A stretch of DNA of 64,000 nt from HRBIN12 sp964447335. GTDB taxonomy: Bacteria > Actinomycetota > UBA4738 > HRBIN12. Made by a program: the position numbers and the translations under genes. The DNA lies in the NCBI GenBank assembly GCA_964447335.1, contig CAYUSA010000011.1, forward strand, positions 1 through 64,000, given 5' to 3'. The notes under the pieces were generated by a model. It was not told where the DNA came from and ran no database searches. It saw only the letters and a program-made list of their open reading frames with translations. Shown here piece by piece: positions 57,245 to 64,000 of this stretch (positions within the stretch are counted from its first letter, which is position 1; every line of letters starts with the position of its first letter).

Positions 57245-58198
57245 GTGCACCGGAACCGGACGATCCTGTGGGCCCTGCTCCTCATCGGCATCGGCGTGTT
57301 CCTGCTGCTGCAGAACGCCGGGGTCATCGATGAGCGTGTCGAGATCTGGCCGCTCGTCCTCGTCGCGATCGGCGTGTGGCTGCTGCTCGAGCGCGCGCTG
57401 TTCGGCTCGCGCTGGGGAGGCGGCTTCATGTGGCCGCTGCTGCTCATCGGGGTCGGCGGGGTCCTGTTCCTGCAGGACCTCGACGCGCTGCCCGACCAGG
57501 ACATCCTCGTGCCGGTCATCATCATCGCGATCGGCCTCGGCCTCGCGCTGTCCGCGATCTCGCAGGCGCGCAGCGGCGACGCACAGGAGCAGACCGCGTC
57601 GGTGCCGCTTGACGGCGCGAGCGAGGCCTCGGTCCGCCTGGACCACGGCGCCGGACGGCTCCGCCTGTCCTCGATGGTCGGTGGCGACGACCTGCTCGAG
57701 GGGCGCTTCGCCGGCGGCGTCCAGACGGACTCGCGGCGCTCGGGCGACCGGCTCGACGTCACGCTGCGCGCGAAGCCCGGCGTCTTCCCGTGGGGCCGTG
57801 GGCGCCATGACGGGTTCTCGTGGGAGCTGGCGCTCAACCGGCGCGTGCCGGTCGCGCTGGAGCTGAAGATGGGCGCGAACGAGGCCGACCTCGACCTCAC
57901 CGACCTGCAGGTCACGGACCTGTCGATCTCGACGGGCGCGAGCAGGGCCGTCGTGCGCCTGCCGGTCGCCGGCCGGTATCCGGTCCGGATCCGCGGCGGC
58001 GCGACGAACATCCGGGTGCACGTCCCGACCCACGTCGCCGCGCGCATCGAGTCCCACAGCGGCGTGTCCGAGGTCCGGGTCGACGAGCGCCGGTTCCCTC
58101 GCTGGGGCGCCGAGTGGCGCTCGCCCGACTACGACACCGCCGAGCATCGCGCCGACATCCGGCTCGAGGTCGGCGCGGCCTCGGTCGAGGTCCTCTGA
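57245..58198 (+). CDS. LiaI/LiaF-like membrane protein
   Basis: 317 aa. Four short membrane helices in the first ~105 residues (ILWALLLIGIGVFLLLQNAGV, IWPLVLVAIGVWLLLERALF, MWPLLLIGVGGVLFLQDL, ILVPVIIIAIGLGLALSAI), the LiaI-LiaF-TM pattern. A beta-helix-like C-terminal domain follows (ANEADLDLTDLQVTDLSISTGASRAVVRLP...IRGGATNIRVHVP) typical of LiaF/DUF4097-type proteins in envelope stress. GTG start at 57245 with AAGGAGG just upstream. No liaRS genes nearby. Confidence 0.88.
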   Translation: MHRNRTILWALLLIGIGVFLLLQNAGVIDERVEIWPLVLVAIGVWLLLERALFGSRWGGGFMWPLLLIGVGGVLFLQDLDALPDQDILVPVIIIAIGLGLALSAISQARSGDAQEQTASVPLDGASEASVRLDHGAGRLRLSSMVGGDDLLEGRFAGGVQTDSRRSGDRLDVTLRAKPGVFPWGRGRHDGFSWELALNRRVPVALELKMGANEADLDLTDLQVTDLSISTGASRAVVRLPVAGRYPVRIRGGATNIRVHVPTHVAARIESHSGVSEVRVDERRFPRWGAEWRSPDYDTAEHRADIRLEVGAASVEVL

Positions 58199-58202
58199 CG
58201 GT

Positions 58203-58232
58203 CGAGGGCGGACCCAGCGGGATCCGCCCTCG
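58203..58232. terminator. Bidirectional hairpin terminator
   Basis: CGAGGGCGGA ... TCCGCCCTCG, a 10-bp stem with a 10-nt loop between two convergent genes (LiaF-like and the MFS remnant). Can serve both strands. Confidence 0.8.
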
Positions 58233-58252
58233 CGAGCGAGGTCTCGGGCGTC

Positions 58253-59287
58253 TTACGCGACGCGCTCGACCTCCAGGTCGCCCTCGGCTTCCGCTTCGAC
58301 CTCGACGGTAACCACACGCTGGCCCTCTTCCTCGCGGGCCCGGGCCGGCAGGAACAGCCCGGCGACGACCGCGCCGGCCAGCGCGAACACCGCGCCGACG
58401 AGCATGGCGAACCCGGTGCCGTCGACGAATGCCGTCCGGGCGACTTCCACGAGTCCCTGCCCGGCCTGACCGCCGACCTGCTGCGCGACGGCGAGCGCGC
58501 CGCCGAGCGAGTCACGGGCGACCTCGGCCGCGGCGGCCGGGAGTCCCGCGGTGACCTCGGCCATCCGGCTCCCGAACGTCGAGACCATCAGGCTGCCGAG
58601 GACCGCGACGCCGAGGGCGCCGCCGACCTCGCGGGTCGTGTCGTTCACCGCGGAGCCGACGCCGGCCTTCGCGGTCGGCAGGGCGCCCATGATCGACTCG
58701 GTCGCCGGCATCATCGCGAGGCCGACGCCGAGCCCTGCGACGACCATCGCGGCCAGGAGCAGGCCGTAGCCGGACGAGGTCGTGAGCAGCGCCATGACCC
58801 CGAGCCCCGCCGCGATCGTCACCAGGCCCGCGGTGACGGCGACCTTCGACCCGAAGCGCTTCGCGACCAGCGCGCCGAGCGGCGCCCCCGCGGCCGAGGC
58901 GAGGGCCGCCGGCAGGATCGCGACCCCGGCCTTCAGCGTCGAGTAGCCCATGAGGAACTGGAAGATCTGCGTGAGGAAGAACAGCGACCCGGCGAGCGCG
59001 AAGAACGAGAGCGTGACCGAGACGCTCGCGGCTGTGAACCGCGGGTTGCGGAAGAACCGCATGTCGAGCATCGGGTGGTCGGTCCGCAGTTCCCACGCGA
59101 CGAACGCGGCGAGCAGCCCGAGCCCGGCACCGAGCCAGCCGAGCGTGGTGACGTCCGTCCAGCCGTACCGAGGCGCCTCGATGATCCCGTACAGCAGGGC
59201 GCCGAGCGCCGCGACCGACAGCACCGCGCCGAGCGGGTCCGGCCGGTCGGCGGCCGGGTCGTATGGACATACGACGTAAGGTCTCAA
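58253..59287 (-). pseudogene. DHA2-family (EmrB/QacA-like) MFS drug exporter, missing N-terminal half
   Basis: The frame encodes ~344 residues covering the C-terminal eight or so helices of a 14-helix exporter (PDPLGAVLSVAALGALLYGIIEAPRYGW ... MLDMRFFRNPRFTAAS ... GALPTAKAGVGSAVNDTTREVGGALGVAVLG, the DHA2 motif). Full proteins are ~500 aa; about 180-200 residues including the substrate and proton motifs of the first half are missing. Immediately at the break lies a promoter-like sequence with a perfect operator palindrome, as if control region and gene body had been joined by a deletion. No proper start codon with ribosome site is seen. Confidence 0.75.
59259..59274. promoter_or_regulatory. 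Operator-like palindrome overlapping a promoter-like sequence
   Basis: TCGTATGGACATACGA: 7-bp inverted arms with a 2-bp centre, typical of TetR/MarR operators. On the minus strand TTGAGA, 17 nt, ATACGA could be a promoter overlapped by it. It lies inside what would be the beginning of the truncated exporter frame. Confidence 0.6.
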
Positions 59288-59319
59288 CCCGGTTGAAGCG
59301 GACGGTGGAGGGGTCGGGC

Positions 59320-60648
59320 CTACAGGACGCCGGCGCGGCGGAGCATCTCGGCGCGGACCGAGCCGGTGAGCTCCTCGAGGGCGTCGGAGAACCGAGCCTT
59401 GGGCGGCTCGGGGTCAAGGAGCCGGCGGGCGCCCTCGGGCAGGGTCTCGAGGTCGGCCTCGAACAGGCGGCGGGCGGTCTCGAGCGTCCGGTGCGGCCCG
59501 GTCCTGCGCCCGCCGGCCATGACGGGGACGAGGAGCGGTTCGTAGCCGTCGGCCACGGGCTCGTTGCGCAGGGCGACGACGTCGCCGCGCGGGCCCCGGA
59601 GCACCTGCTTGCGGCCGGGCGCCGTGGTCTTGCCGGCCGAGAGCTTCAGCACCGGACGCCCGTCGTACTCGACGAGCTTGTAGACCGAGTCGACGTACGG
59701 CGCGTCGGCCGAGACTCCGACCCGGGTGCCGACGCCGAAGGCGTCGATCGGCGCGCCGCTTCGGACGAGACGGGCCACGTCCAGCTCGTCGAGCCCGCCG
59801 CTCGCGAAGATCCGCACGTGCGGCATGCCGGCCTCGTCCAAGATCGCACGCGAGGCCCTCGCGAGCTCGCCGAGGTCGCCGCTGTCTAGCCGGATCCCGA
59901 GGTGGTCCGACAGGCCGAGCTCGCGGATGACCTCGATCGCCGTGCGCACGCCGTTCAGCGTGTCGTAGGTGTCGACGAGGAACGTGGTGCGCGTCGGGAA
60001 GTCGGTGGCGAAGGCGACGAACGCGTCCCGCTCGGCGGGGAAGGACTCGATGTAGGAGTGGGCCATCGTGCCGGCCACGCGGAGCCCGAACCGGCGCGCG
60101 GCCTCGACGTTGGAGGTCGCCGTGAACCCGACCATCGCGGTCGCCCGCGCGACGGCCATCGCGGCGTCGATGCCCTGCGTGCGTCGGAACGAGAAATCCA
60201 CGAGCTCGCGCCCGTCCGCGGCGATCCGGCACCGGGCGGCCTTCGAGGCGATGGTCGTCTGGAACGTGATGACGTTCAGCAGGTAGGTCTCGACGAGCTG
60301 GGCGACCGCGATCGGCGCGGTGAGCTCGAGGACGGGCTCATCCGCGAGGACGATGCGACCCTCGGGCACGGCCCAGACGTCGCCCTCGAACCGCAGGTCG
60401 CGGAAGGCGGCGAGCGTCTCGTCCTCGAACCCGAGGTGCTCGCCGAGGTACGCGAGCTCGTCCTCCTCGAACCGGAAGTCCTCGAGGAACGACAGGCAGG
60501 GCTCGAGGCCGGCCGCGACCAGGAACCCTCGGGCCGGCGGCAGGCGGCGGACGAACAGGGAGAACGTCGCCTCTTGGTCCATGCCGCGGCGCAGGTAGCT
60601 CGCCGCCATGTTGAGCTCGTACAGGTCCGTGAGCAGCGCCGACGGCAT
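59320..60648 (-). CDS. pncB: Nicotinate phosphoribosyltransferase
   Basis: 442 aa. LLTDLYELNMAASYLRRGMDQEATFSLFVRRLPPARGF at the N-terminus, DFSFRRTQGIDAAMAVARA and GTMAHSYIESFPAERDAF (catalytic His region), IRLDSGDLGELARASRAIL and FASGGLDELDVARLVRSGAPIDAFGVGTRVG form the phosphoribosyl site. Salvages nicotinate to NAMN for NAD. Start ATG at 60648. Divergent from the hydrogenase operon with 135 nt between. Confidence 0.96.
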   Translation of the reverse strand: MPSALLTDLYELNMAASYLRRGMDQEATFSLFVRRLPPARGFLVAAGLEPCLSFLEDFRFEEDELAYLGEHLGFEDETLAAFRDLRFEGDVWAVPEGRIVLADEPVLELTAPIAVAQLVETYLLNVITFQTTIASKAARCRIAADGRELVDFSFRRTQGIDAAMAVARATAMVGFTATSNVEAARRFGLRVAGTMAHSYIESFPAERDAFVAFATDFPTRTTFLVDTYDTLNGVRTAIEVIRELGLSDHLGIRLDSGDLGELARASRAILDEAGMPHVRIFASGGLDELDVARLVRSGAPIDAFGVGTRVGVSADAPYVDSVYKLVEYDGRPVLKLSAGKTTAPGRKQVLRGPRGDVVALRNEPVADGYEPLLVPVMAGGRRTGPHRTLETARRLFEADLETLPEGARRLLDPEPPKARFSDALEELTGSVRAEMLRRAGVL

Positions 60649-60783
60649 GACGTCAGCCTAGCGCGACGGCCGCCGCCGCCGCGCCTGTCGGGCGGTCGGG
60701 ACCATGGTCCTGGACCAGCGGGGCCCTTGCCCGTAGGGTGCCGTTGGGCGTGCCGGGAGACTGGTCGCAGAGAGGCGGACGCG

Positions 60784-61896
60784 ATGTGGTACCTCGACCG
60801 TGACGGGTTCGGCCGGCTCCTGCGGCTCCTCGGCGCCCAGGGGTACGAGGTCATCGGGCCCACGGTCCGTGACGGCGCCATCGTGCTCGAACGGATCGAG
60901 GGCGTCGCTGACCTGCCCGCGGGGGTGCGCGAGGTCCAGGGCCCGGCCGTGTACGAGCTCGAGCAGACGGGCGACGGCCGGCTCTTCGACTGGGCTCACG
61001 GGCCGGACTCGGGCAAGCGCTTCCTGTTCCCACCGCGCGAGGTGGTCCTGAGCTCCTCGCGCGAGAACGGGCAGCTTGCGCTGACGCCGCCGCCGCTGCT
61101 GGAGACGAGGTACGCGTTCGTCGGCCTGCGATCTTGCGACCTCCACGCGATCGACGTGCAGGACCGCGTGTTCATGATCGCCGACCCCGCCTATCGGACC
61201 CGGCGGGAAGCCTCGGTCTTCATCGGTGTCAACTGCGAGGTTCCCGGCGAGACGTGCTTCTGCGCGTCGATGGGAACCGGACCTCGGTGTTCGCTCGGCT
61301 ACGACCTCTCGCTCACCGAGCTCGACGACGGTTTCACGGTGGAGGCCGGGACGCTGCGAGGGGAGGAGCTGCTCGTGGCGCTCGCGGCCCGAGCCGCGTC
61401 CGCGGAAGAGGAGCGCGCGTCGCTCGCGGTGACGGAGCGGGCGGCGGAGCAGATGGGGCGCGCGGTGGACACCTCCGACATGCCGGGACTGCTCTACCGC
61501 AACCGCGAGCACCCGCGCTGGGACGACGTCGCCTCGCGATGCCTCGCGTGCACCAACTGCACGATGGTCTGCCCCACATGCTTCTGCCACGACGTGACCG
61601 ACTCGATATCGATCACCGGCACGGAGGCCACGCGCACGCGCGAGTGGGCGAGCTGCTTCAGCGAGGAGTTCTCACATATGGCGTCCGGCGAAGTCCGCAG
61701 AAGCGTGCGGTCGCGCTACCGGCAATGGCTCACGCACAAGTTCGCGTCCTGGATCGACCAGTTCGGGACTTCGGGGTGCGTTGGCTGCGGCCGGTGCATC
61801 ACGTGGTGTCCCGTCGGCATCGACGTGACGCGGGAGATCGCGGCGATCCGAGTGGCCGACGGTCACGTGCGGCTCGCGGAGGAGGTGACGCCGTGA
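60784..61896 (+). CDS. hydB: Group 3b [NiFe]-hydrogenase (sulfhydrogenase) beta subunit, dicluster ferredoxin-like
   Basis: 370 aa. N-terminal domain as in sulfhydrogenase subunit beta/anaerobic sulfite reductase A (YAFVGLRSCDLHAIDVQDRVF, CFCASMGTGPRC). C-terminal half carries two [4Fe-4S] clusters: CLACTNCTMVCPTCFC and CVGCGRCITWCPVG. It relays electrons between the hydrogenase core and the flavin subunit. First gene of a GTGA-coupled hydBGDA operon. A longer upstream frame is antisense of pncB; the ATG at 60784 is the true start. Confidence 0.94.
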   Translation: MWYLDRDGFGRLLRLLGAQGYEVIGPTVRDGAIVLERIEGVADLPAGVREVQGPAVYELEQTGDGRLFDWAHGPDSGKRFLFPPREVVLSSSRENGQLALTPPPLLETRYAFVGLRSCDLHAIDVQDRVFMIADPAYRTRREASVFIGVNCEVPGETCFCASMGTGPRCSLGYDLSLTELDDGFTVEAGTLRGEELLVALAARAASAEEERASLAVTERAAEQMGRAVDTSDMPGLLYRNREHPRWDDVASRCLACTNCTMVCPTCFCHDVTDSISITGTEATRTREWASCFSEEFSHMASGEVRRSVRSRYRQWLTHKFASWIDQFGTSGCVGCGRCITWCPVGIDVTREIAAIRVADGHVRLAEEVTP

Positions 61897-62765
61897 GGAT
61901 GCCGACCGTCTCCGAAGCGGAGATCGCGGGGGGTGTCCGGCGGAAGGTCGCGACGATCCGCCGCGTCGCACAAGACGCGTACGAGACCTTCACCTATTGG
62001 GCCGTCCTGGAGGACGCGATCGCCCGGCGCGCGTACCGGTTCGAGCCGGGGCAGATCAATATGGTTGGCCTGTTCGGGGTCGGTGAGATCCCGGTGAGCG
62101 TGTCCTCCGACCCTGCGCGGCCGTTGATCCTCGGACATACGATCAGGGCCTGCGGGCGCGTGACGAACGCGTTCAAGCGGTTGAAACGGGGCGACCAGAT
62201 CACGATCCGCGGGCCGTTCGGCCGGCCCTGGCCGCTGGCCGAGGCCCGGGGCGGAGACCTGCTCATCGTGGCAGGCGGCCTCGGGATGGCGCCCCTGCGT
62301 TCGGCCGTGTACACGGCGATCCGCCACCGCGGCTCGTTCCGCCGGCTGATCATCCTCGCGGGAGCGCGGGCGCCCGAGCACGTCCTGTACCCGTACGAGA
62401 TGGACATGTGGGCGAACTGGCTCAGGGCACGCGGGATCGAGCTCATGCTCACGGTCGACATCGCCGACGACTCGTGGCCGTACGACGAGGGCGTTGTCAC
62501 GACGCTCTTCCCGAAGGCCCGCATCGATCCCCGCGTGACGACGGTCTTCGCCTGCGGGCCGGAGATCATGATGTGGTTCGCGGTCCGGGACCTGCTCGCG
62601 CTCGGCGTGCCCGATCGCCGGATCTGGCTGTCCATGGAGCGGAACATGCAGTGCGGCGTGAAGCTGTGCGGCCACTGCCAGCTCGGCCCGTACTTCGTGT
62701 GCGCCGACGGCCCGGTCTTCCGCTGGGACGAGATCGGGGACCTGATGGGGGTGGAGGAGCTGTGA
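61893..62765 (+). CDS. hydG: Group 3b hydrogenase gamma subunit (FAD/NAD(P)-binding diaphorase)
   Basis: 290 aa. Ferredoxin-NADP reductase-like: flavin-binding FEPGQINMVGLFGVGEIPVSVS, nucleotide-binding GDLLIVAGGLGMAPLRSAV, and a C-terminal [2Fe-2S] site MQCGVKLCGHCQLGPYFVC. Couples NAD(P)H to hydrogen. GTG start at 61893 overlaps the hydB stop (GTGA) behind GGAGG; the ATG at 61899 is a close alternative. Confidence 0.94.
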   Translation: MRMPTVSEAEIAGGVRRKVATIRRVAQDAYETFTYWAVLEDAIARRAYRFEPGQINMVGLFGVGEIPVSVSSDPARPLILGHTIRACGRVTNAFKRLKRGDQITIRGPFGRPWPLAEARGGDLLIVAGGLGMAPLRSAVYTAIRHRGSFRRLIILAGARAPEHVLYPYEMDMWANWLRARGIELMLTVDIADDSWPYDEGVVTTLFPKARIDPRVTTVFACGPEIMMWFAVRDLLALGVPDRRIWLSMERNMQCGVKLCGHCQLGPYFVCADGPVFRWDEIGDLMGVEEL

Positions 62766-63565
62766 CCGCCGCCAAGCCCCGCGTCGCGGTGTTCAAGATG
62801 GCGTCCTGCGACGGCTGCCAGCTCCAGCTGCTCGACGCCGAGGAGGCGCTCCTTGACCTCGCCGGCGCGATCGACATCGCGAACTTCGCGGAGGCCTCTT
62901 CGGACATGCGGCCGGGGCCGTACGACGTGACGCTCGTGGAGGGCTCGCTCTCCGCCCCGGAGCAGCTCGAGCAGATCCGCGAGATCCGCGGGCAGTCGCG
63001 GTTCCTCGTCACGATCGGTGCGTGCGCGACCTCGGGGGGCGTGCAGGCCCTGCGGAACCTGAAGGACGTGGGCACGTTCGTCCGCACCGTGTACCCGACC
63101 CCCGAGTACGTGAAGACGCTTGAGACATCGACGCCGGTGGCCGACCACGTGCGCGTCGATCTCGAGCTGACCGGGTGCCCGATCGACCGCGGGCAGCTCC
63201 TCGGGGTGCTCGCCGCGCTCCTCGCCGGCGCGATCCCGCGGCTTTCCACGACACCGGTGTGCATCGAGTGCAAGCGGCGCGGCTACGTCTGCGTGATGGT
63301 CGCGAAGGGCGAGCCCTGCCTCGGGCCCGCGACCCGGACCGGGTGCGGCGCGCTCTGCCCGGCCTTCGGGCGCGGCTGCTACGGGTGCTTCGGCCCGTCT
63401 CAGCCACCGAACACCGATGCGCTGGGGAAGCGGTTCGTTGAGCTCGGTCTCACGCCGAAGCAAACGGCGGACCGTTTCCGGTTCATCACCGGCTGGGCGC
63501 CGGCGTTCCGGGAGGCGGCTGACGCTTTGGAGCGCGGCTCCGGAGAGGAGGTGGCCGCGACGTGA
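62762..63565 (+). CDS. hydD: Group 3b hydrogenase small (delta) subunit
   Basis: 267 aa. Proximal cluster ligands in VFKMASCDGCQLQLLD, TIGACATSGGVQALRN and TGCPIDRGQLL; further Cys in CIECKRRGYVCVMVAKGEPCLGP and GCGALCPAFGRGCYGCFGP for the medial and distal clusters. No Tat signal, consistent with a cytoplasmic enzyme. GTG start at 62762 overlaps hydG (GTGA) and its stop overlaps the large-subunit start. Confidence 0.95.
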   Translation: MTAAKPRVAVFKMASCDGCQLQLLDAEEALLDLAGAIDIANFAEASSDMRPGPYDVTLVEGSLSAPEQLEQIREIRGQSRFLVTIGACATSGGVQALRNLKDVGTFVRTVYPTPEYVKTLETSTPVADHVRVDLELTGCPIDRGQLLGVLAALLAGAIPRLSTTPVCIECKRRGYVCVMVAKGEPCLGPATRTGCGALCPAFGRGCYGCFGPSQPPNTDALGKRFVELGLTPKQTADRFRFITGWAPAFREAADALERGSGEEVAAT

Positions 63566-64000
63566 CGCACCGGTCGGTCGAGGTGCCGGTCATCGCCCGC
63601 GTCGAGGGCGAGGGCGCGCTCCACATCAAGGTCAAGGACGGTGAGATCCTCGACCTGCGCCTGGAGATCTACGAGCCGCCGCGGTTCTTCGAGGCCTTCC
63701 TCGCGGGCCGGCACTTCAGCGAGGTCCCCGACATCGTGCCGCGGATCTGCGGCATCTGCCCGGTCGCCTACCAGATGAGCGCGATCTACGGGCTCGAGCG
63801 GCTCTTCGGGGTGGAGGTCCCCGAGGGCACGCGCGAGCTCCGCCGGCTCCTGTACTGCGGCGAGTGGATCGAGAGCCACATCCTGCACGTCTTCCTGCTC
63901 GCCGCGCCGGACTTCCTCGGCTACCGGAGCGCGATCGAGATGGCGAAGGACCATCCCGACCTGGTGAAGATGGCGCTCGACATCAAGCGCGTCGGCAACG
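63562..64000 (+). CDS. hydA: Group 3b hydrogenase large (alpha) subunit, N-terminal part (runs off window)
   Basis: The first 146 residues are visible from the GTG at 63562 (GTGA overlap). VEVPVIARVEGEGALHIKVKDGEI is the typical start, and VPRICGICPVAYQMSAIYGLERLFG is the first Ni-Fe ligand motif with its two Cys. The position that is His in the general RxCGxCxxxH motif is Tyr here. The second Cys pair lies beyond the window. Group 3b enzymes oxidise NAD(P)H to evolve H2 or the reverse, and can reduce sulfur. Confidence 0.93.
   Translation, partial: MTHRSVEVPVIARVEGEGALHIKVKDGEILDLRLEIYEPPRFFEAFLAGRHFSEVPDIVPRICGICPVAYQMSAIYGLERLFGVEVPEGTRELRRLLYCGEWIESHILHVFLLAAPDFLGYRSAIEMAKDHPDLVKMALDIKRVGN

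Noticed and set aside
1..64000. CRISPR array or insertion sequence
   Set aside because: No regularly spaced repeats and no transposase or cas-like protein; the only tandem repeat is the coding 33-bp one at 8213-8311.

Overview
The window is about 64 kb of very GC-rich DNA with strong third-position G/C bias, many GTG starts and pervasive ATGA/GTGA stop-start overlaps. The gene content points to an uncultivated actinobacterium: a HemY/HemQ coproporphyrin-type heme route, an LiaF-like membrane protein, and a group 3b-type NiFe hydrogenase. This placement is inference; no rRNA is present. A 100-N scaffold gap at 8113-8212 and a few probable indels suggest a draft or metagenome-derived assembly.

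Left part (1-35 kb) is devoted to multiheme cytochromes and their assembly. After the end of hemY, hemQ, a leucine dehydrogenase and a broken TetR gene, an almost gap-free minus-strand cluster runs from 21848 down to 3018. It encodes the Ccm (System I) heme-delivery proteins with a Cys-type CcmE, a CcmI-like zinc-ribbon protein, an Rrf2 Fe-S regulator, a glutamyl-tRNA reductase, a NapC-like hexaheme protein, and a split b6-type quinol oxidoreductase (Rieske, b6, subunit IV fused to cytochrome c). Four large multiheme cytochromes, a SurA-like chaperone, a TPR protein, an NHL propeller and an aquaporin follow. Divergent from it are a TlpA/CcmG thioredoxin, a NirJ/AhbD-like radical SAM protein and a two-component system whose kinase carries a CXXCH heme site. 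A second set (27-35 kb) holds a cytochrome b with a heptaheme partner and two big secreted cytochromes of 1129 and 571 aa. I count 69 CXXCH motifs plus two CX3CH motifs in the window. Together they could carry electrons from the quinone pool through the membrane and cell wall; extracellular electron transfer is inferred, not shown.

Middle part (35-50 kb): hemL, a VapBC pair, msrA and hemB, then a compact locus (39166-46432) that I regard as the most novel item. It encodes a GAF protein, an intracellular subtilase, a Crp/Fnr regulator, a 97-aa peptide with an NHLP-type leader and a Cys-free 25-residue C-terminus containing nine Trp, a class III/IV lanthipeptide-synthetase-like lyase-kinase with no LanC cyclase domain, and a 1037-aa exporter combining a degenerate metallopeptidase-like domain, an ABC exporter and a cyclic-nucleotide-binding domain. 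This looks like an undescribed RiPP system. It is followed by hemD-hemC-hemA on the minus strand.

Right part (50-64 kb): tRNA-Ser(GCT) and tRNA-Arg(ACG). The 3' end of the tRNA-Arg is duplicated 2.6 kb downstream, bracketing an ECF sigma/anti-sigma-like cassette (a putative small genomic island). Then come two MFS proteins (one 5'-truncated), an aldo-keto reductase, an LiaF-like protein, pncB, and a hydBGDA hydrogenase operon that runs off the right edge.
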